A stretch of 64,000 bases of DNA from Aeromicrobium phoceense (GTDB lineage Bacteria; Actinomycetota; Actinomycetes; Propionibacteriales; Nocardioidaceae). Position numbers and translations under genes: made by a program. The stretch lies in NCBI RefSeq assembly GCF_013868155.1, contig NZ_JACEOG010000001.1, forward strand, positions 1,426,001 to 1,490,000, given 5' to 3'. The stretch's first letter is position 1, and every line of letters begins with the position of its first letter. The notes beneath the pieces are model-generated. The model had not been told where the DNA came from. It worked only from the letters and a program-made list of their open reading frames with translations, and searched no databases. Shown piece after piece: positions 1 through 10,193 of this stretch.

Positions 1-1430
1 ATCGCAGCGATGGTGATGCCCTTGGACAAGAACCCGCGAGCGTTGGTGGTGACCTGAGCTGCAAGGAAGGTCTGGAAGAACGGGCTGACGGTGCTCGTGG
101 TCTCCAGCGAAGCGGGCAATGCGACCGCCCAGAAGGCGTCGGACAGTTCTGACTCCTCGACCTGCTTGAGGTAGTTCGCGGGTCCTTGCTCGCCGATACG
201 CCTGATGTCTTGCTCCCACGTGGACTCGAAGCTGCCCGAGTGGCGGCCGGTGAGCATTGACATCACGAACCATCGCTTAACGATCTGCTTCCGCTCGCCT
301 TCGCTCATGTCCTTGTGCTCGCGCAGGCGGAGGTAGAGGGCGTAGGCGAAGTTGAGAGCGTTCTTGGAGTTGACCATGCCCGGCGTGATGAAGCCCGCGG
401 ACTTAATGAGCATCAAGAAGTTGTCGAAGTGGTAGTTGTTCACGATCTGAAGCAGCGCGCTCTCGAGTCTGTCGTACGCAACAGGGATGCGCTCTTCGTC
501 GACCTTCCGTGTCTCTGGGTCGCGCCCAGACAGTTCGCTCACAATGCTCGATGCCTTGCCGCGGCTGAATCCCACGAGGCCTGCGACGCGGATGACGTCG
601 CTGTACTCCGGGTCGTAAAGGTCCTCCGCCTCGTCCTTTAGCCAGCCGATCGCCTTGAGATACGGGCTGGCGGAGAACTCGTGGTCGTTGCCCTCGATGT
701 CGGCGTACGCATGTGGTGCGACGGCGAGGTGGCAGAAGTAGTCTACGAGCTTTCGGAGGTTGCGGCCGCGGTCCCCGTAGGTCGCGATCTTGCTCATGGC
801 GAAGTCGGCGCTGCTGAGCGGGACGCCCTTGGAGTTTATTCGGATGAAGATTTCCGAGACCGTTTCAACGTCGAGATCATCGGCCAGGCCGATGATGCCG
901 ATCTGGGCGTTCTTGATGCCCTCGAGCCGGGCAAGGTTTGACTCGAACGCCTTCGCGTCGACACCCGGGTTCCGCTCCAAGTATTCGCGAGCGAACGAGA
1001 GTGGCGACTCGGCGTTGAAATAGTTGCTGATATCTGAGATCCATTGCGGGTTCTTGTCGATGACCGGAGTCAGCGTTGCGAACTCCTCGGTGATCGGATT
1101 GAAGGCGATGGTGATTCGGACGGCCTTGTACTTCTTGTTGATCACCTTGAGTCCGGCAACCGCGGCACGGAGCGCGGTGATCCGCTGCTGTCCGTCAATG
1201 AGGATCTGCTGGTGCGCGGCCACCTGCCCGCCCTTGAGCTTGGCGCCGACCGACTGCCACGTGATCAGATAACCGACCGGATACCCCTTGTAGAGCGAGT
1301 CCATTAAGTCGCGAACCTTGATGCTGTCCCAGACGAACGGGCGCTGAAGTTCGGGGATGGCGATGCGATCGCTCTTCACGTCAGCCAGCAATTGCGTGAC
1401 AGCGGACTGCGTCACCGAGTACTTCGCCAT
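1..1430 (-). CDS. DUF262 domain protein, cut by window edge
   Basis: The reading frame starts at an ATG at 1430 (MAKYSVTQSAV) and stays open to the window edge, giving at least 476 residues with the C-terminus missing. About residues 80-90 carry ILIDGQQRITAL, the DGQQR signature of DUF262 (a ParB/Srx-like fold). Further on comes IFIRINSKGVPLS, the second conserved DUF262 block. The family includes the N-terminal half of GmrSD-type modification-dependent restriction enzymes and many stand-alone defence-island proteins. A C-terminal DUF1524 (HNH) domain cannot be judged because that end is outside the window. GC is about 60 % in the lines I counted, against about 70 % in the core genes, and an integrase-like remnant lies just upstream, so acquisition by transfer is likely. 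A defence role is inference. Family assignment is firm, function is not. Confidence 0.8.
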   Translation of the reverse strand, partial: MAKYSVTQSAVTQLLADVKSDRIAIPELQRPFVWDSIKVRDLMDSLYKGYPVGYLITWQSVGAKLKGGQVAAHQQILIDGQQRITALRAAVAGLKVINKKYKAVRITIAFNPITEEFATLTPVIDKNPQWISDISNYFNAESPLSFAREYLERNPGVDAKAFESNLARLEGIKNAQIGIIGLADDLDVETVSEIFIRINSKGVPLSSADFAMSKIATYGDRGRNLRKLVDYFCHLAVAPHAYADIEGNDHEFSASPYLKAIGWLKDEAEDLYDPEYSDVIRVAGLVGFSRGKASSIVSELSGRDPETRKVDEERIPVAYDRLESALLQIVNNYHFDNFLMLIKSAGFITPGMVNSKNALNFAYALYLRLREHKDMSEGERKQIVKRWFVMSMLTGRHSGSFESTWEQDIRRIGEQGPANYLKQVEESELSDAFWAVALPASLETTSTVSPFFQTFLAAQVTTNARGFLSKGITIAA

Positions 1431-1622
1431 TCAGGAGCTCCTTGTCGTTGCCATGAACGTTAGTGGCGACCTCTGATGCAGAAGCGGGCATCCCGTTGAT
1501 TCGTTCTGGCGCTCGAGTGATCAGGCGTCGGCGTGATCGACCCTTGACAGCCTGTATAGGCGCTTCGGACTGAGTGATGACTCCGATGTCGTAGAAGCGC
1601 TCGAACTGATCTCGGTGAATAG
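1431..1622. other. Intergenic stretch of accessory region
   Basis: This leader lies upstream of the DUF262 gene, between it and the integrase-like remnant. I see no credible gene. An open minus-strand frame crosses it but has no recognisable family signature and mostly reflects chance lack of stops. Base composition matches the lower-GC accessory edge. Confidence 0.5.
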
Positions 1623-1850
1623 CTACCGAGTTGCGAGTTGGCTGACGGAGTCGCGGAGGGCATCCTCGCCCGCGCGGACGTAGTGGTTGAGGACCGTCGT
1701 GAGCTGTCGCCGAGGTATTGGGCGACGACCTCCCAAGGTTCGCCGAGCTCTTCGTGGAACCACGGCGCCTGCCGGCAGCTCCCGCGCCCTGCTCGACAGC
1801 TTCTCGCGCCTCAGGTCGGAGTTGGCCCGGCGCAGGACTGTCTCCACGGC
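1623..1850 (-). pseudogene. Remnant of tyrosine recombinase/integrase C-terminus
   Basis: Two minus-strand frames together resemble the end of a phage-type integrase. One frame reads WFHEELGEPWEVVAQYLGD (about 1690-1757). After a one-base shift, the other reads QLTTVLNHYVRAGEDALRDS and ends at a TAG at 1623-1625. The order 'LG(H/D)-S...TT...HY' is what surrounds the catalytic tyrosine of tyrosine recombinases. No intact upstream catalytic domain is visible and other frames break up further upstream, so this is a decayed fragment. It supports reading the left edge as a former mobile island. The assignment rests on motif resemblance only. Confidence 0.4.
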
Positions 1851-1983
1851 TCGCCCTCACCACCCAGAGCGGCAGCACCTTCTGATGGATGATGTCGCCG
1901 AAAACGACCGCGGACGTCGCGGACCCGTTAGGGCCACCAGCCGAGCTGGACCACACTTGCTAGGGGCTGAGGGCCCGTTGAAG

Positions 1984-2033
1984 TGATCTCGATACGCCGC
2001 TCGCTGGCGCTCGCGAGCTACTCGATCAGCGGG
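1984..2033. repeat. REP-like intergenic palindrome, copy 1
   Basis: The unit opens with TGATCTCGATACGCC, has a GCTCGCTGGCGCTCGC core and closes with CTACTCGATCAGCGG. The same family recurs at 7260-7550, 11970-12083, 49747-49902 and 56458-56685. This copy sits exactly where the lower-GC accessory edge ends and core genes begin. Confidence 0.8.
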
Positions 2034-2083
2034 TTTCGCGGCCTTACCGGCAACAGCGTCGAGCGACTCTTCGCAGTCGCCGG

Positions 2084-2089
2084 TAGCGT
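2084..2089 (+). promoter_or_regulatory. -10 box TAGCGT, leaderless start
   Basis: TAGCGT ends 6 bases before the ATG at 2096, with no Shine-Dalgarno sequence between them, so transcription probably starts at the A of the start codon. Confidence 0.5.
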
Positions 2090-2095
2090 GACGAA

Positions 2096-4090
<1,995 letters not shown>

Positions 4091-4102
4091 GGCTGTCCTG
4101 CG

Positions 4103-4170
4103 CCCCTACTTCTGTGACGCGGTTCGCCCGCCGGTGACCGAGCGTGCCGAACGGCGTCACAAAAGTGGGG
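4103..4170. terminator. Long imperfect inverted repeat between convergent genes
   Basis: The left arm begins CCCCTACTTCTGTGACGC and the right arm ends GCGTCACAAAAGTGGGG. The arms pair over about 20 bases, with a central GC-rich segment of about 25 bases. It occupies the 91-base gap between two converging genes, so a bidirectional terminator is the simplest reading. The length could also fit a small palindromic mobile element. Confidence 0.55.
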
Positions 4171-4181
4171 TGGGGGCGACG

Positions 4182-4883
4182 TCAGGACTGGCCGTAGACC
4201 AGGAAGCTGACGCCGATGTAGTGCACGATGAACGCCGCGATCGTGAAGACGTGGAAGACCTCGTGGTAGCCGAACCAGCGCGGGCTGGGGTTCGGCCACT
4301 GGAACGCGTAGACGAGCGCGCCGAGCGTGTAGAGCAGGCCGCCGACGCAGAGCATCACGAACACCACGGTGGACGCGGCCGCGTAGAAGTCGGGCAGATA
4401 GATCAGAGCGGCCCAGCCGAGGGCCATGTAGAGCGGGACGTACACCCAGCGCGGGGCTGACATCCAGAAGATCTTGAACAGCACGCCGAGCAGGGCGCCG
4501 CCCCACACGAGCGAGAGCAGCGTGAGCATGTCCTTGCGGTCCAGCAGCAGCAGGGAGAACGGCGTGTACGACCCCGCGATCATCACGAAGATGTTGGAGT
4601 GGTCGAGGCGCCGCAGGGTCTGCTTGGCCCGCTCGCGCCACGGCACCGTGTGGTAGACGGCGCTGACCCCGAAGAGCAGCAGCGCGCTCAGCATGAACAC
4701 CGCGGCGCCGAGGCGTGCGGCGCGGCTGTCGGCCAGCACGAGCAGCACGAGGAACGAGATCAGGGCGAGGGGAGCGGTCGCGGCGTGGAGCCAGCCACGC
4801 AGCTTCGGCTTGATCTCCTCGACGGTTCCTCGGAGTCGGTCGCTGACCTCGTCCGCGAGGGAATCCTGCTGGGGGGCCGCCAT
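4182..4883 (-). CDS. Hemolysin III family (TrhA/PAQR-like) membrane protein
   Basis: A 233-residue integral membrane protein with about seven hydrophobic segments. It carries the conserved PAQR/HlyIII polar residues: SAVYH after the second helix, LDHSNIF in the middle, and GYHEVFHVF before the last helix. These His, Ser and Asp residues form the metal site in the superfamily. Members influence membrane lipid homeostasis; haemolysis is an old label. It is the counterpart of Rv1085c and is divergent from the prenyl synthase gene, as in mycobacteria. A TAGAAT box ends 6 bases before the ATG at 4883, so the transcript is probably leaderless. Confidence 0.9.
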   Translation of the reverse strand: MAAPQQDSLADEVSDRLRGTVEEIKPKLRGWLHAATAPLALISFLVLLVLADSRAARLGAAVFMLSALLLFGVSAVYHTVPWRERAKQTLRRLDHSNIFVMIAGSYTPFSLLLLDRKDMLTLLSLVWGGALLGVLFKIFWMSAPRWVYVPLYMALGWAALIYLPDFYAAASTVVFVMLCVGGLLYTLGALVYAFQWPNPSPRWFGYHEVFHVFTIAAFIVHYIGVSFLVYGQS

Positions 4884-4889
4884 GCGCCG

Positions 4890-4895
4890 ATTCTA
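4890..4895 (-). promoter_or_regulatory. -10 box TAGAAT for hemolysin III gene
   Basis: TAGAAT read on the minus strand, 6 bases before the ATG at 4883. This gives a leaderless start with no ribosome binding site. Confidence 0.55.
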
Positions 4896-4964
4896 GTCCC
4901 TGCGGGGAAGCAGGCGAGTCGGACGAACGCGTGACGGTCGTCCCACCGTCGCAAGGGAGCCGCG

Positions 4965-4970
4965 TACTCT
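4965..4970 (+). promoter_or_regulatory. -10 box TACTCT for prenyl synthase gene
   Basis: TACTCT ends 6 bases before the ATG at 4977. Together with the minus-strand box at 4890-4895 it makes a compact divergent promoter pair. Confidence 0.55.
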
Positions 4971-4976
4971 GGCCGC

Positions 4977-5738
4977 ATGCCGGTCAGCGATCTCCTCTAC
5001 GGCGCGTACGAACGTCGGCTCGCCAAGGGGCTCGATCCCGCCAACCTCCCGCGCCACGTCGGTGCGATCGTCGACGGCAACCGCCGCTGGGCCAAGGGTG
5101 CGGGTGCCCGCGTCGACCTCGGCTACCAGGCCGGCGCCGACAAGATCACCGAGTTCCTGGGCTGGTGCGACGAGCTCGGCGTCGAGATCGTCACCCTGTG
5201 GCTGCTGTCGACCGACAACCTGCGCCGCCCGGCCGACGAGCTCGCGGCTCTGCTGGTCGTGATCGAGCGACTCGTGGAGGACCTCGCCGCCCTGGGTTAC
5301 CGGATCCGCCTGATCGGCAACCTCGACATGCTGCCGGCCGAGTCGGCCTCGCGGATGAAGCGCGCCGCCGACCTGACGGCCGACCAGGACTCGAGCCTCT
5401 CGGTCAACGTGTGCGTGGGCTACGGCGGTCGCCAGGAGCTGACCGACGCGATGCGCTCGCTGCTGCTGGAGCAGGCCGCCGCGGGCAAGAGCCTGCAGGA
5501 GGTGGCCTCCACCCTCGAGGTCGACCACATCGCCGAGCACCTCTACACGAAGGGCCAGCCCGATCCCGACCTGGTGATCCGCACGTCGGGCGAGCAGCGC
5601 CTGAGCGGCTTCCTGCTGTGGCAGAGCGTGCACTCGGAGTTCTACTTCTGCGACGCGATGTGGCCCGCCTTCCGGCGCGTGGACTTCCTGCGCGCGATGC
5701 GTTCCTACGCCGGGCGCGAGCGCCGCTTCGGCACCTGA
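4977..5738 (+). CDS. Short-chain Z-isoprenyl diphosphate synthase (Rv1086-like)
   Basis: A 253-residue cis-prenyltransferase. The catalytic Asp is Asp33 in AIVDGNRRWAK. The isopentenyl-diphosphate-binding end is the RTSGEQRLSGFLLWQ block near residues 200-215. The N-terminal LYGAYERRLAKGLDPANLPRH and the rest align closely with M. tuberculosis Rv1086, a (2Z,6E)-farnesyl diphosphate synthase that supplies decaprenyl phosphate synthesis, rather than with long-chain UppS. Product chain length is inferred from this similarity. The enzyme would act at the cytosolic membrane face in cell-wall carrier lipid synthesis. Confidence 0.85.
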   Translation: MPVSDLLYGAYERRLAKGLDPANLPRHVGAIVDGNRRWAKGAGARVDLGYQAGADKITEFLGWCDELGVEIVTLWLLSTDNLRRPADELAALLVVIERLVEDLAALGYRIRLIGNLDMLPAESASRMKRAADLTADQDSSLSVNVCVGYGGRQELTDAMRSLLLEQAAAGKSLQEVASTLEVDHIAEHLYTKGQPDPDLVIRTSGEQRLSGFLLWQSVHSEFYFCDAMWPAFRRVDFLRAMRSYAGRERRFGT

Positions 5739-5932
5739 CGCGCGACCCCGGTCGTTCACGCGATCGTCACGTAGACACGCGGTGAGCCTTCCCGGAATCG
5801 ACGACCTCCAGTCGTACTTTCGGTGTGTGCCCAAGCTCGATCCCGAGCCCTTCGTCCCCCGACAGGCTCAGGCCCCCACCCACTAGTGAGGGCTGGGCGC
5901 CGGGCGCGCGCATGGCTCTCGAGGAGATTGCC

Positions 5933-7255
5933 GTGGCTGCTTCGAAGAGCGTGACCCTCCGCCCCGATCACCGCACCTACGTCCTCGACACGAGCGTCCT
6001 GCTGGCCGACCCGGCCGCGATGCAGCGCTTCGGCGAGCACGAGGTGGTCATCCCGATCGTGGTGATCACGGAGCTGGAGGCCAAGCGCGCCCATCCCGAG
6101 CTCGGGTACTTCGCCCGCAACGCCCTGCGCTTCCTCGACGACCTGCGCGTCCAGCACGGCACGATCGACGTCCCGATGTCGATCGGCGACGAGGGCGGCA
6201 CCCTGCGGGTCGAGCTGAATCACACCGACGCCGGCTCGCTGCCGTCCGGGTTCCGCCTGGCCGACAACGACACCCGGATCCTTTCGGTCGCCCGCAATCT
6301 CGCGAACGAGGGCCACGACGTGGTCCTGGTGTCCAAGGACCTCCCGATGCGCGTGAAGGCCTCGGCCGTCGGCCTGACCGCCGAGGAGTACCGCGCCGAG
6401 TGGGCCCTGGAGACCGGCTGGACGGGGATGACCGAGATCGACGTCGAGAGCGCCGACCTCGACGACCTCTACGAGCACGGCACGATCGACCTCGAGTCGG
6501 CTCGTGACCTGCCGTGCCACACCGGGATGGTGCTGCTGTCGGACAAGGGCAGCGCGCTCGGCCGGGTCACGCCCGACAAGCAGGTGCGCCTCGTCCGTGG
6601 CGACCGCGACGCCTTCGGGCTCCACGGTCGCTCGGCCGAGCAGCGCGTGGCACTCGACCTGCTGCTCGATCCGGAGGTGGGGATCGTGTCGCTCGGTGGT
6701 CGCGCCGGCACCGGCAAGTCGGCCCTGGCGATCTGTGCGGGCCTCGAGGCGGTGATGGAGCGCCAGCAGCACCAGAAGGTCATCGTGTTCCGGCCGCTCT
6801 ACGCCGTGGGCGGGCAGGAGCTCGGCTACCTGCCCGGCAGCTCCGACGAGAAGATGGGGCCGTGGGCGCAGGCCGTGTTCGACACGCTCGGCGCCGTCGC
6901 CTCACCGCACGTGGTCGAGGAGATCATCGACCGCCAGATGCTCGAGGTGCTGCCGCTGACGCACATCCGGGGGCGCTCGCTGCACGACGCGTTCGTCATC
7001 GTCGACGAGGCCCAGTCGCTCGAGCGGAACGTGCTGCTGACGGTGCTCTCGCGCATCGGCGCCAACTCCAAGGTGGTGCTGACTCACGACGTCGCGCAGC
7101 GCGACAACTTGCGGGTGGGTCGCTACGACGGCATCGTCGCCGTGGTCGAGAAGCTCAAGGGCCACCCGCTGTTCTCGCACGTCACGCTGACCCGTTCGGA
7201 GCGCTCGCCCGTGGCGGCGCTGGTGACCGAGATGCTGGAGGACGTGACCCTCTGA
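5933..7255 (+). CDS. phoH2: PhoH2: PIN domain plus PhoH ATPase
   Basis: A 440-residue two-domain protein. The N-terminal PIN nuclease domain (about 15-140) has its acidic residues in YVLDTSVLL (Asp19), TELEAK and ADNDTRIL. The PhoH-type helicase/ATPase domain (about 230-440) has Walker [10 protein letters not shown] at 255-263 and DEAQSLERN as Walker B. Mycobacterial PhoH2 (Rv1095) couples RNA unwinding to cleavage. I start at the GTG at 5933 because GAGGAG lies 6 bases upstream and this gives the family length. In-frame GTG (5825) and ATG (5912) codons would add residues not seen in relatives. Mycobacterial phoH2 is preceded by a small phoAT antitoxin gene; I could not identify one here. Confidence 0.88.
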   Translation: MAASKSVTLRPDHRTYVLDTSVLLADPAAMQRFGEHEVVIPIVVITELEAKRAHPELGYFARNALRFLDDLRVQHGTIDVPMSIGDEGGTLRVELNHTDAGSLPSGFRLADNDTRILSVARNLANEGHDVVLVSKDLPMRVKASAVGLTAEEYRAEWALETGWTGMTEIDVESADLDDLYEHGTIDLESARDLPCHTGMVLLSDKGSALGRVTPDKQVRLVRGDRDAFGLHGRSAEQRVALDLLLDPEVGIVSLGGRAGTGKSALAICAGLEAVMERQQHQKVIVFRPLYAVGGQELGYLPGSSDEKMGPWAQAVFDTLGAVASPHVVEEIIDRQMLEVLPLTHIRGRSLHDAFVIVDEAQSLERNVLLTVLSRIGANSKVVLTHDVAQRDNLRVGRYDGIVAVVEKLKGHPLFSHVTLTRSERSPVAALVTEMLEDVTL

Positions 7256-7259
7256 GGCG

Positions 7260-7550
7260 TGATCTCGATACGCCGCTCGCTGCGCTCGCGTGCTACTCGA
7301 TCACCGGGCAGCGGGCGTGATCTCGATACGCCGGCTCGTTCCTCGCCGGGCTACTCGATCACCGGGCAGCGGGCGTGATCTCGATATGCCGGCTCGTTCC
7401 TCGCCGAGCTACTCGATCACCGGGTGACGGGCCCGGTGATCGAGTGCCGGCGAGCGAAGCGAGACGTGGGGGCACCTCCCGCTTGCGGGGGCGTATCGAG
7501 ATCACCCATGGTCTCGATACAACCGCTCGTTCCTCGCGATCCCTCGACCG
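7260..7550. repeat. REP-like repeat cluster, five units
   Basis: This gene-free stretch separates phoH2 and pepN. Three tandem forward units start at 7260, 7318 and 7376, each opening TGATCTCGATA and closing CTACTCGATCACCGGG, at a spacing of exactly 58 bases. An inverted unit follows at about 7432-7505 (CCCGGTGATCGAGTGCC to GTATCGAGATCAC), carrying an extra CGTGGGGGCACCTCCCGC insert. A partial forward unit lies at 7510-7550. Forward and inverted units can pair into large hairpins. There are no unique spacers and no adjacent cas genes, so this is not CRISPR. The cluster lies at the junction of two blocks that are separate in M. tuberculosis. Confidence 0.85.
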
Positions 7551-7559
7551 CCGTTCCCG

Positions 7560-10079
7560 TCAGTTGACGGCGCGGGCCGCGAGGGCGCGGCGCAGGTCGT
7601 CGCGACCCTCGAGCACGTAGCGACGCGCGGCGGCGGGCGCCTGCGTGCTCTCCAGCCAGGCGTCGACCTTGGCGAGCGCGTCCTGCGACGGGTTGGCCAG
7701 CGGGAACAGGTGGATCAGCGCGTTCTGCCCGATCCACACGCCCATCTCGTCGATGACGGTGTCGGCCATCTTCAGGTAGCGGTCGACGTAGGGCTCGAGC
7801 AGCTCGGCCTGGCCGGGCACCTGGAATCCCTCGGCGATCTGGCGGCGCGTCTCGTTGGGCGTGGAGGCGTCCTCCACGACCTTGCGCCACGCTTCCGCCT
7901 TCGCCTCGGCGTCGGGGCGGCGGGCACGCGCACCGGCCGCGTTCTCGCGGCCCTGGTTCGTGTCGTCGCGCGCCAACTCGGCGTCGATCTCGGCCTCGTC
8001 GGCGTCTCCCAGACGCGCGAGGCCGCGGATGTACGTCCACCGCAGGTCGGCATCGAGCTCGAGTCCCTCGACCGACCCGCCCAGCACCTGGCGCAGGAGA
8101 TCCGCAGAGGTCGCCGCCGACGCCAGCGCCCGCGCGAACGCCAGCTGGTGGTCGCTGCCCGCTTCGGCGGAGGACAGCAGCTCGGCCACGCCCTGCTCCC
8201 AGTGCCGCGCGAGCGCGGGACGGTTCTCGTCGGAGGTGAACAGGTTGATCGCCGAGTGCCCCTGGCGCAGCAGCGACGACACGGCGGTGAGGTCGGACTC
8301 GGTGCCGACGCCCGCCAGCACGAGGTCGACGAAGCGCGCCGACGGCAGTTCGGCGTCGCGCGTCATGTCCCACGCCGAGCCCCAGCACAGGGCCCGCGGC
8401 AGCGAGTCGGCGAACGTGGCGATGCCGGCGAGGAGGGTCTCGAAGGAGCCCTCGTCGAGGCGAATCTTGGCGTACGTCAGGTCGTCGTCGTTCAGCAGGA
8501 TGAGGTCGGGACGGCGCTGGTCGACGAGTTCGGTGATCGTGGTGCGCTCGTCGCGGACGTCGGTCTCGATGCGCTCGGTCCGCACAAGGCGGCCGTCGTC
8601 ACCGCGGTCGTACAGGCCGATCGCGATGCGGTGACGGCGCAGCGTGGGGTACTCCTCGGTGGCCGTCTGCACCACGTCGAAGCGCGTGAAGCGACCCTCG
8701 TCGTCGACGTCGAAGTCGGCGCGCAGCGTGTTGACGCCCGAGGTCTGGAGCCACTCGGCGGCCCAGCTGTCGAGCTCGCGGCCCGACGCCTCGGACAGCT
8801 CGACGAGCAGGTCCTGGAGCTCGGTGTTCCCGTACGCGTGCTTCGTGAAGTAGGCGCGCAGCCCCGCGAAGAAGTCGTCCTCGCCGACCCAGGCGACCAG
8901 CTGCTTCAGGGCGGAGGCGCCCTTGGCGTAGGTGATGCCGTCGAAGTTCGCCTCGACCGCGTGCAAGTCGTAGTTGTCCGCCGCGATCGGGTGCGTGGTG
9001 GGCAGCTGGTCCTGGCGGTAGGCCCAGTTCTTGCGGCTGTTGGTGAAGCCGGTCCACGCGTCGGTGAACCGGGTGGCCTTGACCGAGGAGTGGTGCGCCG
9101 CGAACTCGGCGAACGACTCGTTCAGCCACAGGTCGTCCCACCACTTCATCGTCACGAGGTCGCCGAACCACATGTGGGCCATCTCGTGCAGGATCGTGTT
9201 GGCGCGCTGCTCGTAGGCCGAGACCGTCTGGCGGCTGCGGAAGATCATCTCGTCGCGGAAGGTGACGGCGCCCGCGTTCTCCATCGCGCCCATGTTGTAC
9301 TCCGGCACGAAGAGCTGGTCGTACTTGCCGAACGGGTAGCCCATCTGGAAGGCGCCCTCGAAGAACTCGAAGCCCTGCTTGGTGATGCCGAAGATGTCGT
9401 CGGCGTCGAGGAACGGCACGAGCGACTGGCGGCAGAAGACGCCGAGGGGGATCTCGTCGTACGCACCGGCGTAGGAGTCGCGCACCTCGTGGTACTCGCC
9501 GGCGACGAGCGCCGTGATGTAGGTGCTCATCGTCTTGGTGGGCTCGAAGTGCCACACCGCACTGCCGCCGTCGAGCGTGATCGGCTCGGGCGTGGGGGAG
9601 TTTGAGACGACCTTCCAGTGCGCGGGCGCCGTGACGTGGAACGTGAACTGCGCCTTGAGGTCGGGCTGCTCGAACGTGGCGAACACGCGGCGGGCGTCGG
9701 GCACCTCGAACTGCGTGTAGAGGTAGACGCGGTCGTCGGTGGGGTCGACGAAGCGGTGCAGGCCCTCGCCCGAGTGCGAGTAGAGGCACGTGCCCGTGAC
9801 CACGAGCTCGTTCTGCGCCTCGAGACCGTCGATCGCGATGCGGCTGTCTGCGTAGGCCGACAGGTCCAGCTCGCGGCCGTTGAGGGTGACCGAGGTCAGC
9901 TCGCCGTCCACCAGGTCGACGAAGGTGGAGGCGCCGGGCTGCGCGGCGAAGGTCAGGGTGGTGACCGAGCCGAAGCGCTCGCCCTCGAGGGTCAGGTCGA
10001 GCGCCACGTCGTAGGACGCGTCCGAGACGACGGCTGCGCGCTGGCGGGCTTCTTCACGGGTGAGGTTGGTACCGGGCAT
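7560..10079 (-). CDS. pepN: Aminopeptidase N (M1 family)
   Basis: An 839-residue zinc aminopeptidase that removes N-terminal residues from peptides in the cytosol. It contains GAMENAG (264-270, substrate amino-terminus binding), HEMAH (298-302) and the third zinc ligand Glu321 in NESFAE. The C-terminal ERAP1-like helical domain follows. Length matches the 840-870 residues usual for actinobacterial PepN (Rv2467). In M. tuberculosis pepN is likewise beside Rv2466c. The start at 10079 has an AAGAGT box 6 bases upstream, so it may be leaderless. It probably acts downstream of the Clp protease encoded later in this block. Confidence 0.95.
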   Translation of the reverse strand: MPGTNLTREEARQRAAVVSDASYDVALDLTLEGERFGSVTTLTFAAQPGASTFVDLVDGELTSVTLNGRELDLSAYADSRIAIDGLEAQNELVVTGTCLYSHSGEGLHRFVDPTDDRVYLYTQFEVPDARRVFATFEQPDLKAQFTFHVTAPAHWKVVSNSPTPEPITLDGGSAVWHFEPTKTMSTYITALVAGEYHEVRDSYAGAYDEIPLGVFCRQSLVPFLDADDIFGITKQGFEFFEGAFQMGYPFGKYDQLFVPEYNMGAMENAGAVTFRDEMIFRSRQTVSAYEQRANTILHEMAHMWFGDLVTMKWWDDLWLNESFAEFAAHHSSVKATRFTDAWTGFTNSRKNWAYRQDQLPTTHPIAADNYDLHAVEANFDGITYAKGASALKQLVAWVGEDDFFAGLRAYFTKHAYGNTELQDLLVELSEASGRELDSWAAEWLQTSGVNTLRADFDVDDEGRFTRFDVVQTATEEYPTLRRHRIAIGLYDRGDDGRLVRTERIETDVRDERTTITELVDQRRPDLILLNDDDLTYAKIRLDEGSFETLLAGIATFADSLPRALCWGSAWDMTRDAELPSARFVDLVLAGVGTESDLTAVSSLLRQGHSAINLFTSDENRPALARHWEQGVAELLSSAEAGSDHQLAFARALASAATSADLLRQVLGGSVEGLELDADLRWTYIRGLARLGDADEAEIDAELARDDTNQGRENAAGARARRPDAEAKAEAWRKVVEDASTPNETRRQIAEGFQVPGQAELLEPYVDRYLKMADTVIDEMGVWIGQNALIHLFPLANPSQDALAKVDAWLESTQAPAAARRYVLEGRDDLRRALAARAVN

Positions 10080-10193
10080 GCGCCCACTCTTTCACCCGCC
10101 ACCCACAGATGTCACAGGCAGCGTCTGCACGATCTGGGTCACACGAGCGCCTTTCGTCGCGGCATGCTCCGGCGGGTCGGGCAGGATGGGGGA

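Noticed and set aside
1381..1956. 191-residue minus-strand frame upstream of and overlapping the DUF262 start
   Set aside because: No recognisable domain, and it crosses frames that together look like a decayed integrase. Overlap with the confident DUF262 start makes it unlikely.
5823..5954. A 43-codon frame (GTG at 5823) overlapping the phoH2 start, possible phoAT antitoxin
   Set aside because: Arg-rich shadow-like composition, no ribosome binding site, and no similarity I can recognise to mycobacterial PhoAT. I cannot support it.
7260..7430. Three direct repeats at 58-base spacing resembling a CRISPR array
   Set aside because: The spacing is repeat plus the same GCAGCGGGCG linker, not unique spacers. 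An inverted copy follows, there are no cas genes, and the same units occur singly elsewhere.
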